A stretch of 64,000 bases of DNA from Candidatus Chloroploca asiatica. GTDB taxonomy: Bacteria > Chloroflexota > Chloroflexia > Chloroflexales > Chloroflexaceae. The stretch is taken from contig NZ_LYXE01000157.1 in NCBI RefSeq assembly GCF_002532075.1, positions 1-64,000 of the forward strand, read 5' to 3'. Numbering within the stretch: position 1 is the first letter of the stretch; each line of letters starts with the position of its first letter. Positions 26,752 to 34,175 of this stretch are shown piece after piece. The position numbers were made by a program, and so were the translations under genes. Below the pieces are notes generated by a model, which saw nothing but the letters and a program-made list of their open reading frames with translations, was not told where the DNA came from and did not search any database.

Positions 26752-27411
26752 ATGATTCGTGAGCGGTACGCACATCAAATTGCTGGCCTGCGTGAAGACT
26801 TGCTGCGTATGGGCAGTATGGTCGAGCAGGCGCTACTTCGTGCCATTTATGCCCTTGAAACCTGGGATGTTGCCATTGCTGCGCAAATCATTCACGATGA
26901 TGCCAGCATTGATGATGCCTGGCGCAGCCTGGAAGAGCGGACGATCCATTTGCTGGCAACCCAGCAACCCGTTGTCGCCAGTGATTTGCGCCTCTGTGCC
27001 GTCGTGACGGCAATCGCTGGCGAACTCGAGCGGATTGGCGATTATGCCAATAGCATTGCCAAACGGGTTCGCCAGGCTACCCGTCGGCCAGCCTTGATGA
27101 CGCCTCCTCCACAAACCCAGGAGATGGGACGACTCGCGTTGCAAATGGTCAATACGAGTTTGCAAGCGTTCTTGTTGCAAGATGTCGATCTTGCACATGG
27201 TCTGGCAGCCAGTGACGAACGGGTTGACGAGTTAGAAGATCTCTTGCGCGCCGAGGTCATCGCAATCGCCAAAGGGGATCCAGTGCTCTTTGAAGCCGCC
27301 GTCGATATGCTTGACATTATTCATGCGCTCGAACGCTCAGCTGATCGGGCCACCAACATTGGCGAGCGGGTGATCTACCTGGCGACCAACAGTGTTGAAA
27401 CCCTGAATTAA
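26752..27411 (+). CDS. phoU: Phosphate-signalling regulator PhoU
   Basis: A 219-residue all-helical protein with the two PhoU repeats: MGSMVEQALLRAIYALETWD near the start and LQMVNTSLQAFLLQDVDLA in the second half. Metal-binding segments are also seen (ERIGDYANSIAKRV and ALERSADRATNIGERVIYL). It normally damps PhoR/PhoB signalling and restrains the Pst phosphate transporter. The ATG at 26752 follows GAGGAG; the in-frame TTG at 26737 overlaps the clpB stop and is less likely. No pst genes are nearby, and it may be transcribed with clpB, which is unusual. A repeat block follows. Confidence 0.93.
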   Translation: MIRERYAHQIAGLREDLLRMGSMVEQALLRAIYALETWDVAIAAQIIHDDASIDDAWRSLEERTIHLLATQQPVVASDLRLCAVVTAIAGELERIGDYANSIAKRVRQATRRPALMTPPPQTQEMGRLALQMVNTSLQAFLLQDVDLAHGLAASDERVDELEDLLRAEVIAIAKGDPVLFEAAVDMLDIIHALERSADRATNIGERVIYLATNSVETLN

Positions 27412-27417
27412 GACGAG

Positions 27418-27510
27418 CAATCGCCAGGGCACCCGCAAGGGGTGCCCCTACGGGGGCGGGGGGCGGGCCCGGTGTAGGGGCACCCCTCGCGGGTGCCTAG
27501 GGCGATTGCA
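27418..27510. repeat. Large palindrome flanked by GCAATCGCC
   Basis: The left half (GCAATCGCC, then GGGCACCCGC and GGGGTGCCCCTA) pairs with the right half (TAGGGGCACCCC, GCGGGTGCC, GGGCGATTGC) around a G-rich centre. The same GCAATCGCC boundary occurs again at about 27787. This looks like a small non-autonomous palindromic element. Confidence 0.7.
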
Positions 27511-27604
27511 TCTTCCGTGTATGCACCCGCAAGGGCCCCCGCAAGGGCCCCCGCAAGGGGTGCCCCTACGGGGGCGGGGGGCGGGCCCGGCGTAGGGGCA
27601 CCCC

Positions 27605-27764
27605 TTGCGGGGGCCCCACCCCGGTACGGGCACCCCTTGCGGGTGCCCCACCCCGGTACGGGCACCCCTTGCGGGTGCCCCACCCCGGTACGGGCACCCC
27701 TTGCGGGTGCCCCACCCCGGTACGGGCACCCCTTGCGGGTGCCCCACCCCGGTACGGGCACCCC
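27605..27764. repeat. Tandem array of five 32-bp hairpin units
   Basis: The 32-bp unit starts TTGCGGGTGCCCCACCCCGG and ends GGGCACCCC. It repeats at 27605, 27637, 27669, 27701 and 27733 with almost no changes. Each unit contains GGGTGCCC and GGGCACCC arms, so the array can form a row of hairpins. The Gly/Pro-rich reading frames across it are by-products of the repeat. Confidence 0.9.
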
Positions 27765-27797
27765 GTTGTATCCGGTTTCGTATGATGCAATCGCCCT

Positions 27798-27830
27798 ACA
27801 AAAAAGGCCAGCAATGCTGGCCTTTTTTGT
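27798..27830 (+). terminator. Intrinsic terminator after the phoU repeat block
   Basis: ACAAAAAAGGCCAGC pairs with GCTGGCCTTTTTTGT around a tight loop. It ends in T6, so it isolates clpB-phoU transcription from the riboswitch. Confidence 0.8.
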
Positions 27831-27860
27831 CAGACTATGGTATCCTACCAATCACAAACG

Positions 27861-27978
27861 ATCTTCGGGGCAGGGTGAAATTCCCGATCGGTGGTATAGC
27901 CCACGAGCGTGTTGCGAGGCACGCATGATCCGGTGAAACTCCGGGGCCGACGGTTACAGTCCGGATGTAAAGAAGATC
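27861..27978 (+). promoter_or_regulatory. FMN riboswitch (RFN element)
   Basis: The conserved RFN sequence is read directly: ATCTTCGGGGCAGGGTGAAA, TTCCCGATCGGTGGTATAGC, then ATCCGGTGAAACTCCGGGGC, CGACGGTTACAGTCCGG and closing AAAGAAGAT. P1 pairs ATCTTC with GAAGAT. A terminator lies about 185 bases downstream at 28162-28191, so FMN binding should cause premature termination ahead of ribX-ribY. This fits repression of riboflavin import when FMN is plentiful. Confidence 0.95.
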
Positions 27979-28161
27979 CAGACAGGCGGTGTGCTTGCGC
28001 TGCTGTGTGTTGATGACGACATGATCAGTCCTTGGCTGATTGCTATGTCGTTGATCAAGGCTGCTACGTATTGACGTAGTGGCCTCTCTACAGATGAGCA
28101 AATCATCGCGCAACAGCATGGCTGAGTCTTCGACTCGGCGCTGTGTCTGGTCGATGTTTCC

Positions 28162-28191
28162 CCCCGAAGTGCATGGCACTCGGGGTTTTTT
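28162..28191 (+). terminator. Riboswitch-controlled terminator before ribX
   Basis: CCCCGAAGTGC, loop ATG, GCACTCGGGG (one bulged A), then T6. It sits between the FMN aptamer and the first coding start, the right place for an expression platform. Confidence 0.82.
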
Positions 28192-28295
28192 GTGTCCGAT
28201 CAAGTCGGTTGTGCTCAGTGGGCAACAAGGTGGGGCCTCGCTTCATGCTCCCACTGGTCTCCCTTGACGCACCGACACAGATGTTGAAGAGGTTG

Positions 28296-29111
28296 ATGAT
28301 GCAACAAACATTGCCGATGCAGCGGAAGACTCCCGCAACACGTTCCTGGCCACGCTGGCGTCCTGACCTGCACTGGGTCGGCTTGCCAGTGACGGTCATG
28401 ATTGGGTTGGTCTTCTGGCACCTCCTAGTGACGCTTGGCGGGTATCGCCCGTTCATTCTTCCAGGGCCGGCCCTGGTGGCCGAGCGGTTTGTGGCGACCG
28501 CTCAAAGCGGTCTGCTCTGGCAGCATACCTCGACGACGTTGGTCGAAGCACTTGGTGGGTTTAGCCTTGCGCTTGTCCTTGCGTTGACGCTTGGCTATGT
28601 CCTGGCGCATCTGCCCTGGCTCGACCGGGCCCTCTCGCCGGTGCTGGCGGCAAGTCAGGCGATCCCGATCATTGCGGTTGCCCCACTGGTGATCCTCTGG
28701 TTTGGCCCGGGCCTCACCAGTAAGTTGCTTATTGCGGCGCTGATCACGTTCTTGCCCATTCTGATTGCCACCGTTGTTGCGATTCGCTCGGTGCCCCGTG
28801 AACTCCGCGAGATGGCGCTGATCAGTGGCGCAAGTCGCTGGCAGATTTTACGCTATGTGGAAGCCCCGCTGAGTGTGCCGGTGCTCTTTGGTGGGATTCG
28901 TACCGGTCTCGCCCTCGCAACAACCGGGGCTGTTGTCGGTGAGTTTGTCGCTGGACGCGAAGGGCTTGGGGCGTTGATCAATATCGCCCGCGGCCTCTTT
29001 GATACGCCGCTGATCTTTGTTGCCCTGCTGACCCTTGCTTCAATTACGCTCAGTTTTTATCTTGTTGCAACCCTCATCGAGCGCTGGTTGATGCGCTGGG
29101 ATCACGAGTAG
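28296..29111 (+). CDS. ribX: Riboflavin ABC transporter permease RibX
   Basis: About 271 residues with six hydrophobic helices, a permease of the NitT/TauT-like (BPD type) group. The start near 28296 follows GAAGAGG and lies after the riboswitch terminator; the reading frame open from 28143 includes that terminator and is not the real start. The cytoplasmic EAA loop is visible as ELREMALISGASRWQILRY. Control by an FMN riboswitch and linkage to an NMT1/THI5-type binding protein match the RibXY riboflavin uptake system predicted in Chloroflexi by comparative genomics. No ATPase gene is adjacent. Substrate assignment rests on the riboswitch. Confidence 0.85.
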   Translation: MMQQTLPMQRKTPATRSWPRWRPDLHWVGLPVTVMIGLVFWHLLVTLGGYRPFILPGPALVAERFVATAQSGLLWQHTSTTLVEALGGFSLALVLALTLGYVLAHLPWLDRALSPVLAASQAIPIIAVAPLVILWFGPGLTSKLLIAALITFLPILIATVVAIRSVPRELREMALISGASRWQILRYVEAPLSVPVLFGGIRTGLALATTGAVVGEFVAGREGLGALINIARGLFDTPLIFVALLTLASITLSFYLVATLIERWLMRWDHE

Positions 29112-29156
29112 TTCCTCTGGTTCTGGTTTCGTTTAGGGAGAGATCGAGTTTTTACT

Positions 29157-30236
29157 ATGAAGTACGCAACCATTTTCGTCTTGCTCTTGTCGTTCCTGCT
29201 CGTTGCCTGTGGTGGTCAAGCTGCGGCACCCGTGATGCCAACTGCCGAACCGACGGCTCCTTCGGCTAGCGAAGCGCCCGCTCCGGCTCCAGAAGGATTG
29301 CGCCGCGTGACGCTGGCGATGTCCTATATCCCCAATATTCAGTTTGCACCCTACTATGTCGCCGCCGCCAAAGGCTATTTTGCCGAGGAAGGCCTGGAAG
29401 TCGTTTTTGACTATAACTTTGAGAATGATGTGGTGCAGCGCGTCGCTACCTGGCCGCAAGGTGATGTGGCCTTCGCAACAGCCTCTGGGACCTCGACCCT
29501 GCTTGCTCGTCAGCAAGGGCTTCCGGTCAAGACGGTGCTGACCCTCTACCAAGCTTTTCCAATTGTCTTTTTTGCCAAAACCTCAACCGGCCTGCAAGGC
29601 CCCGAGGATCTGCTTGGCAAGACGGTTGGCATTCCTGGCAATTTCGGTGAGAGCCTCTATGGGTTGCTGGCCGTGCGCTATGCCAATGATTTTGATGCGT
29701 CAGCCTTTGAAGTGCAAGAGATCGGCTTTACTCAGGCCCAGGCTGTACTCGAAGATAAGGTTCAGGTCGCCATGGGCTATGCCATGAATGAGCCGGTGAT
29801 CCTGCGCCAACTCGGCGAAGAGGTTGATGTGCTGCGCGTCGCCGATGTCTATGATTTGGCCGCCAATGGCATTATTGTCAGCGAGCGCTTGCTGCAAGAA
29901 GAGCCGGCCCTCGTGCAGAGCTTTGTCACTGCCGCGATGCGCGGTTTGCAGGCGACCCTTGCCAACCCTGACGAGGCCTTTGAGCTGAGTCTGGATTATG
30001 TACCCGAGGCGATGCTTGGAGATGTTGAGGTGCAACGCCAGGTGTTGCTTGAGAGTCTCCCATATTGGTCGAGCGACGTAACCATGGCCAATGGTCTTGG
30101 CTATACCGATCGTGAGCTCTGGGTGGCAACCGAGCAGTTTATGCGTGAGGCCCAGTTGCTGGCTGGCCCGGTTGAGGTTGATGCCGCCTTTACGAACGAG
30201 TTTATCAAGCCCCTCGCTGATGCGAGTGGTTATTAA
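29157..30236 (+). CDS. ribY: Riboflavin-binding lipoprotein RibY
   Basis: A 359-residue NMT1/THI5-family solute-binding protein. The signal peptide ends at lipobox LVAC (Cys18), so it should be lipid-anchored on the outer face of the membrane. An Ala/Pro-rich linker (about 20-48) follows. The binding domain begins VTLAMSYIPNIQFAPYYVAAAKGYFAEEGLEV, with VAFATASGTSTLLARQQGLP and LGKTVGIPGNFGESLYG further on. In RibXY systems this protein captures riboflavin for the permease. It is 45 bases after ribX, under the same FMN riboswitch. Confidence 0.85.
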   Translation: MKYATIFVLLLSFLLVACGGQAAAPVMPTAEPTAPSASEAPAPAPEGLRRVTLAMSYIPNIQFAPYYVAAAKGYFAEEGLEVVFDYNFENDVVQRVATWPQGDVAFATASGTSTLLARQQGLPVKTVLTLYQAFPIVFFAKTSTGLQGPEDLLGKTVGIPGNFGESLYGLLAVRYANDFDASAFEVQEIGFTQAQAVLEDKVQVAMGYAMNEPVILRQLGEEVDVLRVADVYDLAANGIIVSERLLQEEPALVQSFVTAAMRGLQATLANPDEAFELSLDYVPEAMLGDVEVQRQVLLESLPYWSSDVTMANGLGYTDRELWVATEQFMREAQLLAGPVEVDAAFTNEFIKPLADASGY

Positions 30237-30314
30237 GCGCTTGTCATCTACAAGGGCTATGTGGTAAGCTAGAGCAAGGTGCCTTGATGACCCGCATGAG
30301 AAGGAGTTGAATCT

Positions 30315-30626
30315 ATGAATCCTCGCCAGCTACAGCAGATGGCTCAGCAGATGCAGCGCGAGATGCAGAAGATCCAGGAAGAACTTGGTGTTACGATGGT
30401 TGAGGGAAGTGCCGGCGGTGGCGCCATTACGGTGCAGATGAATGGGCACCGTGAGCTCCAAGGCATTACGATCTCGCCTGAAGTCATTGATCCCGATGAT
30501 GTCGAGATGCTGCAGGATCTGCTCATGGCCGCCTTCAGCGATGCCTCCAAAAAGGCCCAGGAGATGGCCGAAAAACGGATGGGGCCATTGATGGGCGGTA
30601 TGAAGGGCATGCCTGGTCTCTTTTAA
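30315..30626 (+). CDS. ybaB: YbaB/EbfC-family nucleoid-associated protein
   Basis: A 103-residue protein with the family layout: a charged N-terminal helix (MAQQMQREMQKIQEELG), a glycine-rich turn, a central VQMNGHRELQGITISPEVID strand region and a C-terminal helix ending in MGGMKGMPGLF. YbaB proteins dimerise and bind DNA, and are usually encoded next to recR, as here (recR starts 143 bases downstream). AAGGAG precedes the start. dnaX, the usual third member of the group, is absent from this window. Confidence 0.93.
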   Translation: MNPRQLQQMAQQMQREMQKIQEELGVTMVEGSAGGGAITVQMNGHRELQGITISPEVIDPDDVEMLQDLLMAAFSDASKKAQEMAEKRMGPLMGGMKGMPGLF

Positions 30627-30631
30627 TGCGA

Positions 30632-30656
30632 CAAAAGTCAGCTATGCTGGCTTTTG
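30632..30656 (+). terminator. Hairpin after ybaB
   Basis: CAAAAGTCAGC, loop TAT, GCTGGCTTTTG. The stem has one mismatch-tolerant pair, and the right arm is T-rich. Confidence 0.65.
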
Positions 30657-30684
30657 CCACAAAGAACCTGGGGTTGGAAGCGCG

Positions 30685-30733
30685 TCCCTTCTGGAAACAC
30701 TATCAGCTTCACTGGTAGCGTCTCCAGAAGGGA
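30685..30733 (+). other. Hairpin in the recR leader
   Basis: TCCCTTCTGGA (30685) pairs with TCCAGAAGGGA (30723), with a smaller internal stem (CTATCAG/CTGGTAG). It may be an RNA element or a degraded palindromic repeat just before recR. Confidence 0.5.
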
Positions 30734-30769
30734 ACAGTGTGCAGGGCATCAGCCCTCAGGAGCTTACCA

Positions 30770-31384
30770 ATGACGTCGCGTAGCGAGAACCTCGTTGTAG
30801 AACCGGTGGCCCGGCTGATTGATGAGTTGGCTCGGTTGCCCGGTATTGGCCCCAAAACGGCGTCACGTTTGACGTTTTTTTTGTTGCGTGCCGAAGCCGA
30901 ACAGACCCGCACCCTCGCTGAAGCGATCCTGGCGATGCGTGCTCAGGTGACCCTCTGTCGGCGCTGTTACAATATCACGGTTGGTGAGTTGTGTGCCGTC
31001 TGTACCAGCACGACCCGCGATCAGTCCAAGATCTGTGTGGTCGAGGAACCCCTTGATGTGCTGGCAATTGAGCGTACCGGGGCCTATCGTGGCCTCTACC
31101 ATGTCTTGCACGGCCATATTGCCCCGCTTGAAGGCATCTATCGCGAGGATCTGAAGATTGATCAGTTGATCGCCCGTGTGCGGAGCGAGCCGATTGATGA
31201 GGTCATTCTGGCGATGAATCCGAATACCGAAGGTGAAGCAACCGCCTTTCTCTTGCTGAAAGACCTTGCCTCCCTGGGCGTCCGTATCACCCGCCCTGCG
31301 CGTGGCTTGCCCACGGGTGGTGATCTTGAATGGGCCGATCCCGATACACTCGGCTCGGCATTTGAAGGCCGCCGCGAATTGTAA
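30770..31384 (+). CDS. recR: Recombination mediator RecR
   Basis: A 204-residue RecF-pathway protein that loads RecA at single-strand gaps. The ATG at 30770 follows CAGGAG. A helix-hairpin-helix (LARLPGIGPKTASRLTFFLL) is followed by the Cys4 zinc finger (CRRCYNITVGELCAVC) and a Toprim domain (KICVVEEPLDVLAIERTGAY, then EVILAMNPNTEGEATAFLL). Length and order are standard. The next gene (roadblock protein) begins 13 bases after the stop. Confidence 0.96.
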   Translation: MTSRSENLVVEPVARLIDELARLPGIGPKTASRLTFFLLRAEAEQTRTLAEAILAMRAQVTLCRRCYNITVGELCAVCTSTTRDQSKICVVEEPLDVLAIERTGAYRGLYHVLHGHIAPLEGIYREDLKIDQLIARVRSEPIDEVILAMNPNTEGEATAFLLLKDLASLGVRITRPARGLPTGGDLEWADPDTLGSAFEGRREL

Positions 31385-31397
31385 AGGAGCCTGCATC

Positions 31398-31760
31398 ATG
31401 AGCCTGCTTGATCTTCTCTATGAGGCTCTGGAAACGGTCGAGGGTGCGCGTTTTGCTGGTGTTGTCGGAACCGATGGCCTCGGCGTCGAGATGGTCTATG
31501 CCGATGATGATGATGAGTTTGACCTTGAACTCGCCGAGCTTGAATTGGCAACCCTTGCCGCCAATGCCGGGGCTGCTTCCAAGCGGATTGGCAGTGGGCG
31601 GGTCTATGATCTGACGGTCGAAACCGATGAGTTGACCTATCTGGCCTCGCTGGTGACCCCTGGGTATTTTGCCGTGCTCGGTCTCTATGCCGATGCAAGT
31701 CTCGATGGTGCGCGGGCAATCCTTGGTGAGCTCGTTGAGCGCATTCAGGTTGAGGTGTAA
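31398..31760 (+). CDS. Roadblock/LC7-type small protein
   Basis: A 120-residue protein from the ATG at 31398, preceded by AAAGGAG. The pattern fits the roadblock/LC7 fold: VEGARFAGVVGTDGLGVEMV, an acidic loop, LELATLAANAGAASKRI, then ELTYLASLVTPGYFAVLGLY and a final helix. In bacteria such proteins usually regulate small Ras-like (MglA-type) GTPases or act as scaffolds. No GTPase of that type is adjacent, so the partner is unknown. It lies between recR and an LLM oxidoreductase with short gaps, probably in the same operon. Confidence 0.75.
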   Translation: MSLLDLLYEALETVEGARFAGVVGTDGLGVEMVYADDDDEFDLELAELELATLAANAGAASKRIGSGRVYDLTVETDELTYLASLVTPGYFAVLGLYADASLDGARAILGELVERIQVEV

Positions 31761-31772
31761 AGGGTAGATGTG

Positions 31773-32639
31773 ATGAGAGTAGGTGCTGTTTTTCCTCAGA
31801 TCGAAAGTGGGACTGATCCGGTCGCACTGCGGGATTATGCCCAGGCCGTCGAAGCCATGGGCTATACCCATCTCGTCATCTACGACCATGTCCTCGGGGC
31901 GAGTACGGCGACGCGCCCCGGTTGGACTGGGCCATATTCGAGCGAGTCGCTCTTTCACGAACCTTTTGTGCTCTTTGGGTATCTGGCTGGTCTGACCAGT
32001 ACGCTTGAACTGGTCACGGCTGTTATCATTCTGCCGCAACGCCAGACGGCCCTGGTCGCCAAGCAGGCAGCCGAAGTTGACCTGCTCAGTGGGGGGCGTC
32101 TGCGGCTTGGGGTCGGGGTGGGTTGGAATGCGGTGGAGTATGAAGGGCTGAACGAGGCTTTTGGCAATCGCGGGGTGCGCAGCGAAGAACAAATTGCCTT
32201 GCTGCGCGCACTCTGGGCCGATCCGGTCATTGATTTTCACGGGCGCTGGCATACGATCAATCAGGCCGGGCTCAATCCGCTGCCACCACGGCGCAGCATC
32301 CCGATCTGGATTGGCGGCTACAGCGAAGTGACGCTCAAGCGCGTTGCTCAGCTTGGCGACGGCTGGTTCCCCTGGCGCCCACTGGACGACGAACTCCGCA
32401 GCCAACTCGAACGCCTGCACGGCTATATCCAGGCCGCCGGGCGCGATCCAGCCTCTATCGGCCTCGAACCCCAACTCTCCCTCGCCCGCCTCCCCGAGGC
32501 AACCTGGGAAACCTTCGTCCGTGACTGGCAAGACCTCGGGGCCACCCACCTCTGCATCAATACCATGGGCCTCGGCCACACGAGCCTCGACGCCCACATC
32601 GCAAGCCTCCGGATGATCAAAGAACGCCTCGGTTTCTAA
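31773..32639 (+). CDS. LLM-class (luciferase-like) F420-dependent oxidoreductase
   Basis: A 288-residue TIM-barrel oxidoreductase of the bacterial luciferase-like superfamily. The ATG at 31773 is chosen over the GTG just before it. Features are MGYTHLVIYDHVLG, LVTAVIILPQRQTALVAKQAAEVD, SGGRLRLGVGVGWN and PIWIGGYSEVTLKRVAQLGDGWFPW, typical of the probable F420-dependent TIGR03619-like group. The cofactor could be F420 or FMN. It sits 13 bases after the roadblock gene. The substrate is unknown. The 3' end is followed by an inverted repeat and a GCGTCAAA-type repeat. Confidence 0.85.
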   Translation: MRVGAVFPQIESGTDPVALRDYAQAVEAMGYTHLVIYDHVLGASTATRPGWTGPYSSESLFHEPFVLFGYLAGLTSTLELVTAVIILPQRQTALVAKQAAEVDLLSGGRLRLGVGVGWNAVEYEGLNEAFGNRGVRSEEQIALLRALWADPVIDFHGRWHTINQAGLNPLPPRRSIPIWIGGYSEVTLKRVAQLGDGWFPWRPLDDELRSQLERLHGYIQAAGRDPASIGLEPQLSLARLPEATWETFVRDWQDLGATHLCINTMGLGHTSLDAHIASLRMIKERLGF

Positions 32640-32712
32640 AGGCACGCCCCCCTCAAAGGGTTGCACCACCATGATCAGGGCTGGCGCAAAGTCCCAGTAG
32701 GGTTCGATAGTG

Positions 32713-32761
32713 TCCGCAGATTACGCAGATGCGGACGCTCTAAATCTGCGTAATCTGCGGA
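32713..32761. repeat. 17-bp inverted repeat (TCCGCAGATTACGCAGA)
   Basis: TCCGCAGATTACGCAGA at 32713 pairs perfectly with its complement at 32745-32761 around a 15-base centre. It lies between convergent genes and may terminate both or be a mobile palindromic repeat. Confidence 0.7.
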
Positions 32762-32821
32762 TGATCAGGATGACTTTGCATCAGCCCTACCCCGTAGATC
32801 CGCAGTCGCCCCAACACCTTG

Positions 32822-32912
32822 CAAATGAGCTCACGCGAAGGCGCGAAGGCGCGAAGGTTTCGCTCACCTACACAAAAAACTCTGCGCCTTTGCGCCTTTG
32901 CGTCAAACTTCC
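32822..32912. repeat. Interspersed GCGCCTTTGCGTCAAA repeat, overlapping a gene end
   Basis: The sequence has an inverted arrangement: GCGAAGGCGCGAAGG on the left, and TGCGCCTTTGCGCCTTTGCGTCAAAC on the right. The right end overlaps the last codons of the M20 hydrolase, whose TGA lies inside the GTCAAAC motif (read on the minus strand). Confidence 0.8.
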
Positions 32913-34159
32913 TTAGCCCCGTGCCCAACGATCCATTGCATCGTCAGACTCGCCAGGCGATCAAGCACCTGTACCGAGTAAGCAATGTCCTCTTCACGAG
33001 TGTCTTCGATTTTGTTGTGCGAGATACCGTAGAGACTCTGCGAAAAGATCATCACCGTTGGGATCCCTGCACGCGCAACTTCGGCGGCATCGTGAAGCGG
33101 GCCGCTCGGCAGCAGATGCACTGTGCCGCAGATGGCGCGGGTGGCTTCTTCTCCCAGCGCGATCAGATCAGGGTGAAATGGGATTGGCTCAATTTGCCAG
33201 ATCCGTTCCCACGCAACCCCACACTTCTCTTCGACAGCAAAACGCTCAGCGGCGTCTTGCGCCTCTTGCAGCATAGCGGCAAGCGACGCGGCTTCCATGT
33301 GGCGCTGATCGAGGGTGATCGTACACTCGGCAACAACTGCGGTCACAATGCCCGGTTTCGTGATGCAACTTCCGACGGTGCAGACCCCGCCGTGGCGCTT
33401 GGCAATTTCACGAATTTCCAGGCCAAGCTTCGCCGCCGCACCAAAGGCATCGCGCCGTTTGTCCATCGGCGTCGAACCTGCGTGCGCCGCCTGGCCGGTA
33501 AAGGTAATCGCGTGGCGCTCGACGCCAAAGGTGCCAATGACGACCCCAACCGGCAAACCCATACTTTCGAGCACAGGGCCCTGTTCAATGTGCAATTCGA
33601 GATAGGCCGCCGCCTTGGCCGCCTGACCTCCGCAGGCCTTCGCCTGGTAGAGATCCACCCCCTGGGCTGCGAGGGCGTCAACCAGACGGAGGCCGTCTTT
33701 ATCGCGCAGATCGGCGACACTCGCCGGATCGAGGTTGCCCGAAAAAGCACTGGAGCCAAGCAGACTCCGCCCAAACCGGGCACCCTCTTCATCAGCCCAG
33801 TCAACCAGACGCAACGTGACCGGTGGCGTGCCTTCAGCGGCCATACGACGCATAATTTCGAGCCCGGCCAGCGTATTCATACAGCCATCGAGCCAACCCC
33901 CATTGGGCACTGAATCGATGTGGCCGCCGATCAACAAGGCCTGTTCCGAGGCGCCTGGCAGGGTCGCCCAAAGATTACCGGCCTCATCAGTCTCAACGGT
34001 GACCGGCAGTTCGGCCAATTTTGCTTTCAGCCACGCCCGTGCCTCTGCCCAGGTCTCGGTCCAGGCGACGCGCTGGGCACCGTCTTCATTGCCGGTAAGC
34101 GCACGCAATTCTTTCAACTCGGCGATCGTGCGGGCAGGATCAACACTTGCTGCCGTCAT
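32903..34159 (-). CDS. M20-family N-carbamoyl-amino-acid hydrolase (beta-ureidopropionase/allantoate amidohydrolase type)
   Basis: A 418-residue zinc-dependent amidohydrolase. Visible metal and substrate motifs are LLIGGHIDSVPNGGWLDG, VDWADEEGARFGRSLLGSSA, YLELHIEQGPVLESMGLPVG, the dimerisation segment HAGSTPMDKRRDA and PSGPLHDAAEVAR. The group removes the carbamoyl moiety from N-carbamoyl amino acids or ureido compounds. Next to a dihydropyrimidinase-like gene it plausibly performs the last step of reductive pyrimidine or hydantoin breakdown. The final codons and the stop derive from an interspersed repeat, so the native C-terminus may have been altered slightly. Confidence 0.9.
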   Translation of the reverse strand: MTAASVDPARTIAELKELRALTGNEDGAQRVAWTETWAEARAWLKAKLAELPVTVETDEAGNLWATLPGASEQALLIGGHIDSVPNGGWLDGCMNTLAGLEIMRRMAAEGTPPVTLRLVDWADEEGARFGRSLLGSSAFSGNLDPASVADLRDKDGLRLVDALAAQGVDLYQAKACGGQAAKAAAYLELHIEQGPVLESMGLPVGVVIGTFGVERHAITFTGQAAHAGSTPMDKRRDAFGAAAKLGLEIREIAKRHGGVCTVGSCITKPGIVTAVVAECTITLDQRHMEAASLAAMLQEAQDAAERFAVEEKCGVAWERIWQIEPIPFHPDLIALGEEATRAICGTVHLLPSGPLHDAAEVARAGIPTVMIFSQSLYGISHNKIEDTREEDIAYSVQVLDRLASLTMQWIVGHGAKEV

Positions 34160-34175
34160 GCTTCTTCCTCTTCAT

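Noticed and set aside
27605-27764. Possible CRISPR array
   Set aside because: Units are contiguous with no spacers between them, and no cas genes are nearby.
27408-27851. Several 80-147 residue Gly/Pro-rich open frames on both strands
   Set aside because: They are translations of the 32-bp tandem array and the palindrome. The same short peptide repeats in every frame, with no start or conservation signal.
28143-28295. N-terminal 51 codons of the frame containing RibX
   Set aside because: This part contains the riboswitch terminator and no hydrophobic or conserved sequence. The start near 28296 has a ribosome binding site.
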